A stretch of DNA of 64,000 nt, taken from contig CAKUIF010000001.1 of NCBI GenBank assembly GCA_934660915.1, forward strand, positions 186,001 to 250,000, given 5' to 3'. The stretch is from an uncultured Olsenella sp. (GTDB lineage Bacteria > Actinomycetota > Coriobacteriia > Coriobacteriales > Atopobiaceae). Below the pieces are notes generated by a model. That model was given only the letters and a program-made list of their open reading frames with translations, made no database searches and was not told the origin of the DNA. Each line of letters opens with the position of its first letter. Positions within the stretch are counted from its first letter, which is position 1. Position numbers and translations under genes: made by a program. Below are positions 9,312 to 17,809 of this stretch, in pieces.

Positions 9312-9732
9312 TTTTAGCTCCTTCTTTGCCGACGACAATGCGAACTGGGTGCTTTTGCACCTAGCTATACATGATCATCTTCGGCCAAAGTTGGCTGAAA
9401 AATGTTACCGATATATTCACTATTTATATCGTGCGAACCAGTTAGCCTGCGGTTTTAATCTGAATTTGGATTTCTTTGTTCTCAGTTGAATGCGGAAGAG
9501 ACTCACACAATGCATCCCCCTGCTGGTAAGAAGGGCAAAGTGCGCCGAATCAAGCTTTCCTACTCATACCGGGGGGCACTATTTGACATATGAGGGGGTA
9601 CTATTTTTAGTTTGGGATTTGGTATTAGTTTGAACGTACATCAACAATATCTCCACATATACAGGCTGAATTTGCGCACTTAATTGCAACTTAATAGGAT
9701 GCCTCGATGCAATTGCCGTTATATACCCCCGA
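9312..9732. promoter_or_regulatory. AT-rich leader of the VWA adhesin with tandem GGGGG motifs
   Basis: This gap is much richer in AT than its surroundings. On the plus strand it holds CATACCGGGGGGCACT at 9565-9580 and CATATGAGGGGGTACT at 9587-9602. The two copies match the consensus CATAYNNGGGGGYACT and are exactly 22 bp apart, two helical turns on the same face. A third copy precedes the next surface gene (11568). They look like regulator binding sites upstream of the leftward adhesin gene. No confident -10/-35 pair was identified. Confidence 0.5.
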
Positions 9733-9770
9733 GGAAGAAAAAAGAAGGGGCGGCCCCAAAGGACCGCCCC
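9733..9770 (-). terminator. Terminator of the beta-helix surface protein gene
   Basis: On the minus strand a stem of ten pairs with one mismatch (GGGGCGGTCC with GGGCCGCCCC, loop around TTTG) is followed by CTTCTTTTTTC. It lies 52 bp past the stop of the leftward gene. Confidence 0.85.
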
Positions 9771-9821
9771 GAATTACGTGCTAGCTCATGCTATGAAGAA
9801 GATCGCGTGGCCCACGCTCCC

Positions 9822-11411
9822 CTAGCGCTCGTTGCGCTTGCAGATCACCGCGGCGCCCACGAGGGCAACGCCGGCGATGGTGGCGGCAACGGGAAGAGCC
9901 GCATTGGTGTTGTCGCCGGTCGCGGGAACGGCAGACTTGGCCTTCTTCTGAGCGGGCTTCTGGGTGTTCTCGCTGGGCTCGGCGGGCAGCTTCGCGATGG
10001 CCTCGGTCTTGGTCTGAGTCTCGAAAGCCTCGTTCTCGAAGATGGCGGTGTAGGTGCCAACACCCTCCTTCTTGGCGGTGGCAGGAGTGGTCACCTCGTA
10101 GGTGGCCTTCACGGTCTCCATCTCCACGTGGGAGGCATCGCGCTTGCAGACGCGCTTGGCGGTGCAATACCAACCGTCGTCCTGCTTAGCCCAGCTGTAC
10201 TCAGGCTCACCCCAGTCGTGATTAAGTGCAGGAGACTCCTCGGACTTGGTCTGGGGCTTGAAGCACTTGTGCGTAAAGGTAGCAGTGTATGCGGTCTTGC
10301 CAGCCTCGGTGCAGGTAGCGGGCACTGTCTCGACGGAGGCCTTTACGGTCTCCTCAATCGGCCAATCGCAGTAGCCACACTTGGCGTGGCCGGTGCAATA
10401 CCAGCCGTCGTCCTTCTGCTCCCAAACATAGTCGTTCTGGTCAACGAAGTTATCTTCATGCTCACCGTCGGTGTAGCTGTGGGTCTGCATCTTGCCAGCA
10501 GTCCACACGAGCTCACCGTCGATGTTGACGTCAGTACGACCGGAGTTGTTAGCAGACTTGCCGCCAAAGCCAAAGAGCTGCGAGCAAGTAGTGTTGTCGC
10601 GCTCAGCCGTGACGGTATTATTGCCGGTAAAGTTGAGGACGTACTTATAGTTCCCCATGTTCGAATCGTTGATATTCAGTGCCTGTTTATACCAGCCCAA
10701 GAGCGCCTTCGAGTTGAACGTGCAATTATTCACGTTAACGGTGATGTCATGCTTGCCGGCACCGGCATCGGTGTAGACGTTGATGACCTTGCCGCTGGCG
10801 TTGAAGGTGCAGCCGTCGAACGTCATGGTCGGTGAGCTGTACGTCCAGAGGGCGTAGTCACCACTCGGGGCATTGAACGTCGTGTTCTTGAACACTGCGG
10901 TCTTGTAGCCCCAGTAGAACGTCTTGCCGTTGACGACGCAGCCATTGAGCACGGTGTTGTCGATGCGAACAAAGCCGAGATAGTCAGCCTTGGCGGAGCG
11001 CATCGTCATGTTCTCGAATGTAACGGTACCAGCGCCGTCGAACGAATAATCGCTGTTGTACTCGGTACCGTAATAGTCCGGGTTGGGGACCTTGGCACCG
11101 ATGTTCCACGCGGTCTTGTCCGTGCCAGAACCCACGAAGGTGAGGTCCTTGCCCTTGGTGTGACCCACGGAGTTCACGCCGTAGAGGGTGTAGTTACCCT
11201 CGCCGAGCTTGATGGTGTCGCCGCTCTGCGCCTCGGCAGTAGCGGTCGCCAGATCCTTGTAGGTCGCGTTGGTACGAGTGTTGGTGATACTCGCCTCGAC
11301 GGCAAGTGCCGGCGTGGCGCTCACGCATACCGCGCAGGCCACGCCGAGCAGCACAGCGGCGATGCGGCTGCCCAGTGCCCTTATGGCCCCAAGGCCGTGG
11401 TTACGTTTCAT
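9822..11411 (-). CDS. Sortase-anchored surface protein with beta-helix-like domain
   Basis: A 529-residue exported protein. The signal peptide ends near ATPALAVEA. Residues about 40-310 are rich in Asn, Thr, Gly and short beta strands with repeated phrases such as VTFENMTMRS, VFKNTTFNA and MTFDGCTFNA, typical of a right-handed parallel beta-helix. Two modules of the HDWGEPEYSWAKQDDGWYC kind follow, with paired Cys; these are common in Gram-positive surface proteins. The C-terminus has VPATGDNTN, a hydrophobic helix and KRNER as a sorting signal. The ATG at 11409-11411 follows GAGGGGAG. The binding target is unknown. Confidence 0.82.
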   Translation of the reverse strand: MKRNHGLGAIRALGSRIAAVLLGVACAVCVSATPALAVEASITNTRTNATYKDLATATAEAQSGDTIKLGEGNYTLYGVNSVGHTKGKDLTFVGSGTDKTAWNIGAKVPNPDYYGTEYNSDYSFDGAGTVTFENMTMRSAKADYLGFVRIDNTVLNGCVVNGKTFYWGYKTAVFKNTTFNAPSGDYALWTYSSPTMTFDGCTFNASGKVINVYTDAGAGKHDITVNVNNCTFNSKALLGWYKQALNINDSNMGNYKYVLNFTGNNTVTAERDNTTCSQLFGFGGKSANNSGRTDVNIDGELVWTAGKMQTHSYTDGEHEDNFVDQNDYVWEQKDDGWYCTGHAKCGYCDWPIEETVKASVETVPATCTEAGKTAYTATFTHKCFKPQTKSEESPALNHDWGEPEYSWAKQDDGWYCTAKRVCKRDASHVEMETVKATYEVTTPATAKKEGVGTYTAIFENEAFETQTKTEAIAKLPAEPSENTQKPAQKKAKSAVPATGDNTNAALPVAATIAGVALVGAAVICKRNER

Positions 11412-11787
11412 AAAGTACTCCCCTCGACTTCTTTCCCGGTCTTGCGATGCCACGGTTGAGCGTCGCGTGGGCGCATCCACATCCACGTCCGTTATACCGG
11501 AGCAAACGTTGGTGCACCTTAGACCAGACCTGTTGTTCAGACTTCGCTCAGATTACCACTTTGCCTACATACGTGGGGGTACTTAATCGGTAACGAATGC
11601 AGAGGTTAGAGTAAGAGCAGGCAGTGATTCTGCAGGTTGTCACATTGCAAAAAATGTCAATACAATTTATGGGGAGGGGGTCTGACTTTATATAACTCGG
11701 TCAATTTTATTATCCGCGCTGTTGTTCAGGCTATAGTCCGCAATTAACGACTCGATTCCGCCTGCCTACATAAAGGCAGATTCGCCG
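11412..11787. promoter_or_regulatory. Leader region of the beta-helix surface gene
   Basis: A 480-bp gap to the next gene, with an AT-rich middle and no plausible gene. CATACGTGGGGGTACT at 11568-11583 matches the motif found twice upstream of the VWA adhesin and lies about 157 bp before this gene's start, in the same orientation relative to the gene. This suggests co-regulation of the two anchored proteins. A possible -10 (TATAAC on the minus strand near 11493) lies between motif and gene, but no good -35 was seen. Confidence 0.45.
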
Positions 11788-11826
11788 GGGAGCAGACCTT
11801 AGAAGATATCTGCCCCCGGCGAATCA
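11788..11826. terminator. Hairpin between surface gene leader and amidohydrolase
   Basis: The arms GATTCGCCGGGG and CCCCGGCGAATC surround a loop that itself contains GCAGA/TCTGC complementarity. Only short T-runs flank it (CATTTTG on the plus side), so it is a plausible but weak terminator for the leftward amidohydrolase gene, whose stop is about 65 bp away. Confidence 0.55.
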
Positions 11827-11890
11827 TTTTGCTGAAGTAGATGTTTTTTGGGATCGACGCCGATCGGCGAGGCTCCCGATCCCAGACCCC

Positions 11891-13204
11891 CTACAGGAAC
11901 TTGTCGAGCTCGCGATCGACCACGGAGTTGCGCTTGACGTTGGGTTTGGCGATGAGGCGGCCGCGGTGGATGACGTGCCTCGGAGTGCGCAGCGCGCACA
12001 GGTCGTCGAGCGGGTTCGCGTCTACGACGATCATGTCGGCGTCCTTCCCCACTTCGATCGATCCGGTGACGTCGCCCACGCCGGCAAGCTGGGCATTGCG
12101 CAGCGTCGCCGTGTGGAGCGCGAAGGAGCGGGAAACGCCGACGTACTTCTCGAAGTAGCGGAGCTCGCGCCAGAAGTCGTACTGGGTAATCCAGGGGCAG
12201 CCGACGTCGTTGCCAAGCGCCACGGGAACGCCCTGCTTGAGGGCGGCCTTCGAGTTGGCGATGATTCCCTCGAAGACCATGTTGCCGTTGTACTGCTCAA
12301 CCTCGCTCGCGCACGAGACGGAGCGATCGAAGAGCGCATACGGCAGCGCCGGCGAGATCGTGGTGCAGAGGAACGAGCCGTTCTTCTTGAAGAGGCCCAT
12401 GATCTCGTCGGTCGGCGCGGCGCCGTGCTCGATCGAGTCGACGCCGCCTTCGAGCGCGACGCGAACGCCCTCGGTCGACTCGACGTGCGCCGCGACGGCG
12501 AAGCCGAGCTCGTGGGCACGGTCGCACACCGCACGCACCATGGCAGGATCCATCTTGAGCTCGCCGGGCGTGCCCTTCTCTTTGGCGTCGAGCACGCCGC
12601 CGGTGATCATGAGTTTGATGAGGTCGGTACCCTGCGACCGCGCGACGTCGACCTGGGCCAGGGCCTCAGGGATGCTGTGGGCAGCGATGGCCACCGAGCC
12701 CGCCATGTGGCCGCCGGGAACCGAGATGCCCTGGTTTGCCGCAAGGATGCGCGGGGCGTCGAGCTTTCCGGCGGCGCCGGCGTCGCGCACGCGCGTGTCG
12801 AAGTCGCCCAGGCCGCCGACGGTACGGATGGTGGTCACGCCGCTGTGGAGCTCGAGGCGCGCGTACTCGGCCACCAGGCGGTACGCGATCGCGCGCGTGA
12901 GGCCGTTGGCCATGACCTTCTTGACCAGCGCCTCGTTGTCGCGCTGCTTCTTTTGGGGCTTGCCGTTGCCCGCAAGGTGGACGTGCATGTTGATGAGGCC
13001 GGGGAGCAGGTAGGCGCCCTTGAGGTCAACGAACTCGCAGCCGGCAAGGTCGGTCTCGGCCATGGGTGCGACCTCCACGATGCGCCGGCCCTCGACGACG
13101 ACCGCGTGGTTCTCGAGCGGCTCCATGTTCTCGGTTCCGTCGAGCACGTTGGCGTTCACGTACGCCGTCCTCTGGCTCGGCGCGGCGTTGGCGGTTTCCT
13201 TCAT
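11891..13204 (-). CDS. Amidohydrolase family protein (imidazolonepropionase-like)
   Basis: A 437-residue metal-dependent hydrolase. It has the HxH metal motif in GLINMHVHLAGNG (about residue 75), a later AHVES, a DSIEHGA segment with the expected His, and the ALGNDVGCP segment carrying the catalytic Asp region. The C-terminal beta-sandwich element GSIEVGKDADMIVVDANPL is typical of this cluster, which includes Xaa-Pro/imide and imidazolonepropionase-like hydrolases. The exact amide or imide substrate cannot be inferred. AAGGAG lies 6 bases before the ATG. It is monocistronic here. Confidence 0.85.
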   Translation of the reverse strand: MKETANAAPSQRTAYVNANVLDGTENMEPLENHAVVVEGRRIVEVAPMAETDLAGCEFVDLKGAYLLPGLINMHVHLAGNGKPQKKQRDNEALVKKVMANGLTRAIAYRLVAEYARLELHSGVTTIRTVGGLGDFDTRVRDAGAAGKLDAPRILAANQGISVPGGHMAGSVAIAAHSIPEALAQVDVARSQGTDLIKLMITGGVLDAKEKGTPGELKMDPAMVRAVCDRAHELGFAVAAHVESTEGVRVALEGGVDSIEHGAAPTDEIMGLFKKNGSFLCTTISPALPYALFDRSVSCASEVEQYNGNMVFEGIIANSKAALKQGVPVALGNDVGCPWITQYDFWRELRYFEKYVGVSRSFALHTATLRNAQLAGVGDVTGSIEVGKDADMIVVDANPLDDLCALRTPRHVIHRGRLIAKPNVKRNSVVDRELDKFL

Positions 13205-13428
13205 CCTGAGCTCCTTCCCGTCGTTGAATGGGAGTCAATGATTTTTGACTTGGTCTCAACATAATAAGAGAGCCGAGCTGCCTCGCAGCGCACAAGTACT
13301 GCAGTCTGCGTCCGCGGGTTGTTAGGTACCCTTCGGCGGTATGCCGCACTACTTGCGAACGCACCGTCTTCCATGCGCACTTTAGAATGGATTCATCGGC
13401 TGGTCTTAACTCAAGGGAGGCACCTCGC

Positions 13429-14079
13429 ATGAAGAAGAGCGCATCGTCCCGGATCATCGCACTGACGTTATCGGCGGCCCTGGCCTGCGGATGCCTCCTT
13501 ACAGCATGCGGCTGCAGCCGGGAGGCCGAGCAGCCGGATCTGAAGCCGGTCATCTATCTCTACCCGGAAGAAAAAGAGGACATCTCGGTCGAGTTGGACT
13601 ATGCGGGCGACCTGACCTGCACATACCCCGAGTACAACGGCAAGTGGAGCGTCACCGCGCAGCCCGACGGAACGCTCACGGACGTTAGCGGCCAGACGTA
13701 CAACTACCTGTACTGGGAGGGCGAGAACGACGCCGCGTACGATTTCTCCGAGGGCTTCTGTGTGGCCGGGAGCGACACCGTGGCGTTCCTCGAAAGCGCC
13801 CTCGACCAGCTGGGGCTGACCCGCAAAGAGGCGAACGAGTTCATCGTTTACTGGCTGCCGCTTATGCAGGACAACCCCTACAACATCATCTCGTTCCAGG
13901 CCGACACCTATACGCAGGCGGCCCAGCTCCGCATCGACCCGGAGCCCGACACCCTGCTGCGCGTGTTCATGGCCTGGAAGGCCTCGGATGCCCCGGTAGA
14001 CATTCCCGCCCAGGAACTCACCGCGCCGGAGCGCGCAGGCTTCACGGTAGTCGAGTGGGGCGGCAGCCGCGTCAACTAG
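13429..14079 (+). CDS. Hypothetical lipoprotein
   Basis: A 216-residue protein whose first 30 residues form a lipoprotein signal: MKKSASSR, a hydrophobic stretch and the lipobox LLTACGC with the lipidated Cys near residue 24. The mature part begins with KPVIYLYPEEKEDISVEL and includes the Trp/Tyr-rich segment TYNYLYWEGENDAAYDFSEGF. The phrase PVIYLYPE is recurrent in uncharacterised secreted bacterial proteins, but I cannot assign a role. AAGGGAGG precedes the ATG. It is followed directly by a terminator. Confidence 0.8.
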   Translation: MKKSASSRIIALTLSAALACGCLLTACGCSREAEQPDLKPVIYLYPEEKEDISVELDYAGDLTCTYPEYNGKWSVTAQPDGTLTDVSGQTYNYLYWEGENDAAYDFSEGFCVAGSDTVAFLESALDQLGLTRKEANEFIVYWLPLMQDNPYNIISFQADTYTQAAQLRIDPEPDTLLRVFMAWKASDAPVDIPAQELTAPERAGFTVVEWGGSRVN

Positions 14080-14105
14080 AGACGACGGCGGGATTTGACT
14101 TAAAA

Positions 14106-14152
14106 GGCCCGCGGGCGCGCCTTTTCCGGCGACACCCGCGGGCCCTTCTTTG
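14106..14152. terminator. Bidirectional terminator between lipoprotein and hydratase genes
   Basis: A perfect 10-bp stem GGCCCGCGGG / CCCGCGGGCC has CTTCTTTG on the plus side and TTTTA on the minus side, so it can serve the convergent lipoprotein and hydratase genes. Confidence 0.8.
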
Positions 14153-14173
14153 TACGTACTAAACCGCGAGGCG

Positions 14174-16459
14174 CTACGCGTTCTTCTGACGGTTGTAGTT
14201 GATGAGACAGCCGGCCTTGACGATGGCGCGCTCCTCAGGGGTCATGTCGGCGATGGCGAGCTTGACCTGCTCGACGGAACCGTCGGCGCGGACGACCCAC
14301 GCAGCGATGTCCGAGAGGCCGCCGTCGAGCGTGGCGCGGATGCCGGGCACGAACACGTAGTCGCCGACCTCGAAGTTGGGCTCGCCCTCCATCTGGAAGG
14401 GCAGCATGCCCCAGTTCATCACGTTGGAGCGATAGCGCTTGGTGGCGTACTCGCTGACGATGTTGGCGAGGCCGCCGATCACGCGCTGGCAGCTGGCGGC
14501 CTGCTCGCGGGCGGAGCCGTCGCCGGGCTTGACGGCGTAGACCATGCTGCCGTACTCGGTCGCCCTGGAGTCGGCCTCAACGCCCGCCGCGGCAAGCGCG
14601 CCGAACACGCCGACGAGCGCAGGGTCGGCCTCGGCGAGGTCCTCGCCGGCGACGCGGCGCTTCTCGACGGCGTCGACGGCCTTGGAGCGGCCGACGTACT
14701 CGGGGTCGCGGCGAGAGAGGGTGAACTCGGCCAGGCCGAGCGGGTTGGAGCGGTAGGAGCTCGTCTCGCCGGAGGGGATGAGCTCGTCGGTGGTGGTCAC
14801 CGGGTCCATGATCTTGGAGCAGACCTTGAGCAGGATGTCCTGCGCGAGGGGCTCCATCGCGGGCCAGGGCTTGATGTTCGGGCCCTCAACCAGCGCGGCG
14901 TCGAGGTCCTCCTTGCCGAAGCCCCAGTAGACGCGCTTATCGTAGGGAGCGGAGTCGAAGTGGTACTCGCACTTCTCGTCCCAGGTCTCGTCGGGCAGGT
15001 CGGTGGCCGGGGTGAGGACGCCGCCCGCGGCAGCGGTGGCCGCGATGGAGCGCGCGTCCATGAGCGCGACGGCCGAGAGCTGGCCGTTTCTGGGCTTGGA
15101 GCCCTCGCGGTTGGGGAAGTTGCGCGTGGTGTGGCGGATGGAGAGGCCGTTGTTCGCGGGCGTGTCGCCGGCGCCGAAGCACGGGCCGCAGAAGGCCGTG
15201 CGCACGATAGCGCCCGCCTCCATGAGATCGTAGATGTAGCCGCGGCGCGTGAGCTCGAGCGCGACCGGCTGGCTCGTGGGGTAGACCGCCAGCGAGAACT
15301 CGCCGCAGCCGATGTTGGCGCCCTTGAGCGCGCGGGCGGCCTGGACGACGGAGTCGTAGTTGCCGCCGGAACAGCCGGCGATCACGCCCTGCTGGACGTG
15401 GAGCTTGCCGTCGACGACCTTGTCGAGCAGGCTGAAGTTGACCTTCGTGCCGCCGATGCGGGCCGCCTCGACCTCGACCTCGTGCAGGATGTCCTCGAGG
15501 TTCTCGTTGAGCTCGTCGATAGTGAAGGCGTTCGACGGGTGGAAGGGCAGCGCGATCATGGGCTTGACCTCGGAGAGGTCGACCTCGACGCAGCCGTCGT
15601 AGTAGGCGACGTCAGCGGGCGCGAGCTTGCGGTACTCGTCGCCGCGGCCGTGCTCGGAGAGGAACGCGTGGGTGTCCTCGTCGGTGGCCCAGATGGACGA
15701 GAGGCAGGTGGTCTCGGTGGTCATGACGTCGATGCCGTTGCGGTAGTCGGTCGTCATGCTCGCGATGCCGGGGCCCACGAACTCCATGACCTTGTTCTTG
15801 ACGTAGCCCTTGGCGAAGACCGCGCGGACGATGGCGAGCGCCACGTCGTGCGGGCCGACGCCGGGGCGCGGGGCGCCCTTGAGGTAGATGGCGACGACAC
15901 CGGGGTAGGCGACGTCGTAGGTGTCCTGCAGCAGCTGCTTGGCCAGCTCGCCGCCGCCCTCGCCCACGGCCATGGTGCCCAGGGCGCCGTAGCGGGTGTG
16001 GGAGTCGGAGCCGATGATCATCTTTCCGCAGCCGGCGAAGTTCTCGCGCATGAAGGAGTGGATGACCGCGATGTGGGGCGGAACGAAGATGCCGCCGTAC
16101 TTCTTTGCGGCGGAGAGGCCGAAGACGTGGTCATCCTCGTTGATGGTGCCGCCGACGGCGCACAGCGAGTTGTGGCAGTTGGTGAGCACATAGGGGATCG
16201 GGAACTTCTCCATGCCCGAAGCGCGCGCCGTCTGGATGATGCCGACGAAGGTGATGTCGTGGCTCGCCATGGCGTCGAAGCGGATCTTTAGCATATTGGG
16301 ATCGCCCGAGGTATTGTGCGCCTGGAGGATGGAGTAGGCGATGGTGCCGCGGCGGGCCTCCTCGGCCGCGGTGGCGATGCCAGCCTCGGCCGCCTGGCTC
16401 GCGGGGATGACCTCGTCACCGTTGCGCAGGAAGACGCCCTCGTCGTACAGCTTGACCAT
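14174..16459 (-). CDS. Aconitase-type hydratase
   Basis: A 761-residue protein with the aconitase catalytic domain and, at its C-terminal end, the swivel domain in the same chain (SCQRVIGGLANIVSEYATKRYRSN then MNWGMLPF). Cys ligands for the [4Fe-4S] cluster are visible in TTETTCLSSIW and in AFCGPCFGAGDTP. IGSDSHTRYGALGTMAVGEGG is the classical family motif. It groups with bacterial 'hydratase/aconitate hydratase' proteins of about 750 residues; whether citrate/isocitrate or another 2-hydroxy acid is the substrate is uncertain, as no other TCA-cycle gene is near. GGGAGAGCGGGG precedes the ATG. Confidence 0.87.
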   Translation of the reverse strand: MVKLYDEGVFLRNGDEVIPASQAAEAGIATAAEEARRGTIAYSILQAHNTSGDPNMLKIRFDAMASHDITFVGIIQTARASGMEKFPIPYVLTNCHNSLCAVGGTINEDDHVFGLSAAKKYGGIFVPPHIAVIHSFMRENFAGCGKMIIGSDSHTRYGALGTMAVGEGGGELAKQLLQDTYDVAYPGVVAIYLKGAPRPGVGPHDVALAIVRAVFAKGYVKNKVMEFVGPGIASMTTDYRNGIDVMTTETTCLSSIWATDEDTHAFLSEHGRGDEYRKLAPADVAYYDGCVEVDLSEVKPMIALPFHPSNAFTIDELNENLEDILHEVEVEAARIGGTKVNFSLLDKVVDGKLHVQQGVIAGCSGGNYDSVVQAARALKGANIGCGEFSLAVYPTSQPVALELTRRGYIYDLMEAGAIVRTAFCGPCFGAGDTPANNGLSIRHTTRNFPNREGSKPRNGQLSAVALMDARSIAATAAAGGVLTPATDLPDETWDEKCEYHFDSAPYDKRVYWGFGKEDLDAALVEGPNIKPWPAMEPLAQDILLKVCSKIMDPVTTTDELIPSGETSSYRSNPLGLAEFTLSRRDPEYVGRSKAVDAVEKRRVAGEDLAEADPALVGVFGALAAAGVEADSRATEYGSMVYAVKPGDGSAREQAASCQRVIGGLANIVSEYATKRYRSNVMNWGMLPFQMEGEPNFEVGDYVFVPGIRATLDGGLSDIAAWVVRADGSVEQVKLAIADMTPEERAIVKAGCLINYNRQKNA

Positions 16460-16662
16460 TAAAACCCCGCTCTCCCCCGGGCCTCCCCGGGACTCGTGCC
16501 TTCGCGGCGCCGGGGCCGGCGCGCGCAGATAAACGTGAATCCATTATCCACAACGAGTTTGCGCGCGGGTTTCCAAACCGTCGCGCGCGACGGATGCGAT
16601 ACGATTCCGACGGAAAACCACGAGGGCGGGCCCGTGCGCCCGCCGCGCAAGGAGCGCCGAAG

Positions 16663-16827
16663 ATGAGCAGAGAAGAGAAGCGCCACCCCAACCTGCCGCC
16701 GATCCCAAAGAAGCTGGGAGGCGGGCGCGCGGGCTTCGGCGGCATCGCCGCAAAGAAGGGCATGGGCCCGAACAAGGCCTGCGGCCACAAGGGCGGCATT
16801 TGCCGCCAGGGCTCGAAGCGGGGCTGA
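16663..16827 (+). CDS. Small basic protein with Cys-Gly motif
   Basis: A 54-residue protein, MSREEKRHPNLPPIPKK then a Gly/Lys-rich half that ends ACGHKGGICRQGSKRG. AGGAG lies nine bases before this ATG, and the stop is one base from the start of the YbaK-domain gene, so the two are probably co-translated. The two Cys residues (positions 40 and 47) could bind metal or be cosmetic. No family was recognised. A longer open frame begins upstream, but it has no ribosome site. Confidence 0.6.
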   Translation: MSREEKRHPNLPPIPKKLGGGRAGFGGIAAKKGMGPNKACGHKGGICRQGSKRG

Positions 16828-16828
16828 C

Positions 16829-17365
16829 GTGGCGCAGCAGCAGACCTGGGAAGACACCCGGACGATCCCCGGCACCCTTACCAAGCAGGACATCTACGAC
16901 CTGCTCGACGCGCGCGGCATAGAATACGAGGCGGTCGAGCACCCGCCGGTGTGCTCCGTCGAGGAGGCCGACGCGCTCGCGAAGCTGCCCTTCGCCGAGC
17001 ACGAGGCAAAGAACTTCTTTCTGCGCGATCCCAAGCACCGCGAGTATTACCTGGTCACGGTCCCCGACCACAAGAAGGTCGACCTCAAGCGCGTGCAGGC
17101 GGAGCTGGAAAGCAAGCGCCTGAGCTTCGCGTCGGCAGACGACCTCGCCGAGAAGATCGGCATCTACCCGGGTGCCGTCACGCCCTTCGCCGCGCTCAAC
17201 GCCGAGGGCGGCAGCATCCGCGTGGCGCTCGACGCCGACTTCGTGCGCTGGGGCTGGATCGGCTGCCACCCCTGCAGCAACACCGCGAGCGTGCACCTGC
17301 GCGTGTCCGAGCTGATCGCGCTTCTGGGCGACGCGGGGCACGAGGTCGAGGTCATCGAGCTGTAG
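16829..17365 (+). CDS. YbaK/ProX-type aminoacyl-tRNA deacylase
   Basis: A 178-residue protein with the YbaK/EbsC fold: LLDARGIEYEAVEHPPVCSVEEADAL, then KNFFLRDPKHREYYLVTVPDHKKVDLK with the conserved Lys, and later YPGAVTPFAALN. Relatives hydrolyse mischarged tRNA, such as Ala-tRNA(Pro) for ProX/PrdX-type proteins. The start is a GTG at 16829, one base after the stop of the small gene before it, which suggests translational coupling. Cytosolic quality control of tRNA charging is the likely role. Confidence 0.85.
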   Translation: MAQQQTWEDTRTIPGTLTKQDIYDLLDARGIEYEAVEHPPVCSVEEADALAKLPFAEHEAKNFFLRDPKHREYYLVTVPDHKKVDLKRVQAELESKRLSFASADDLAEKIGIYPGAVTPFAALNAEGGSIRVALDADFVRWGWIGCHPCSNTASVHLRVSELIALLGDAGHEVEVIEL

Positions 17366-17407
17366 GGGTGCGCCCGCCGGCAGCGGGCCGGGCGATCCGC
17401 CGCGAGG

Positions 17408-17716
17408 CTACAAGGCCGCGGCCGCGCTTCCCCACGGGCGAATCTTCGCGAGCTCAGGCGCCAAGGTGCGCTTTACGATCTCGGTGTCGTAGGCGGCCTG
17501 CGCGCGAAGCCAGTAGCCGTCGGAGAGGCCAAGGAACTTGCAGAGCCTCAGGTCGGTGTCGGCCGTGACCCTTCGCTTGCCAAGGACAATCTGCCCGATG
17601 CGCTGAGCGGGGATGCCCGTTTCCTTTGCAAGGCGATACTGCGAGATGCCCATCGGCTCGAGGAACTCCTCCTTGAGCAGCTCGCCCGGGGTAACGGGAG
17701 CGATTCTATTGTCCAT
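17408..17716 (-). CDS. HigA-family antitoxin, apparently orphan
   Basis: A 102-residue XRE-type DNA-binding protein: RIAPVTPGELLKEEFLEPMGISQYRLAKETGIPAQRIGQIVLGKRRVT matches the HigA/VapI antidote family, where the helix-turn-helix represses the operon and neutralises a RelE-like toxin. No toxin gene lies upstream, where higB usually stands: only 93 bp separate it from a divergent dehydrogenase gene. It is either solitary or a remnant of a pair. AGAGGAGG precedes the ATG. Confidence 0.82.
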   Translation of the reverse strand: MDNRIAPVTPGELLKEEFLEPMGISQYRLAKETGIPAQRIGQIVLGKRRVTADTDLRLCKFLGLSDGYWLRAQAAYDTEIVKRTLAPELAKIRPWGSAAAAL

Positions 17717-17809
17717 GGTGCCTCCTCTGTTATCTATATGCTAACATGAGAACAGATGTTCCTACTAGTAGTATTTGTTTGTTATTCTCTTTAGGCGAAG
17801 GAGCTTGCT

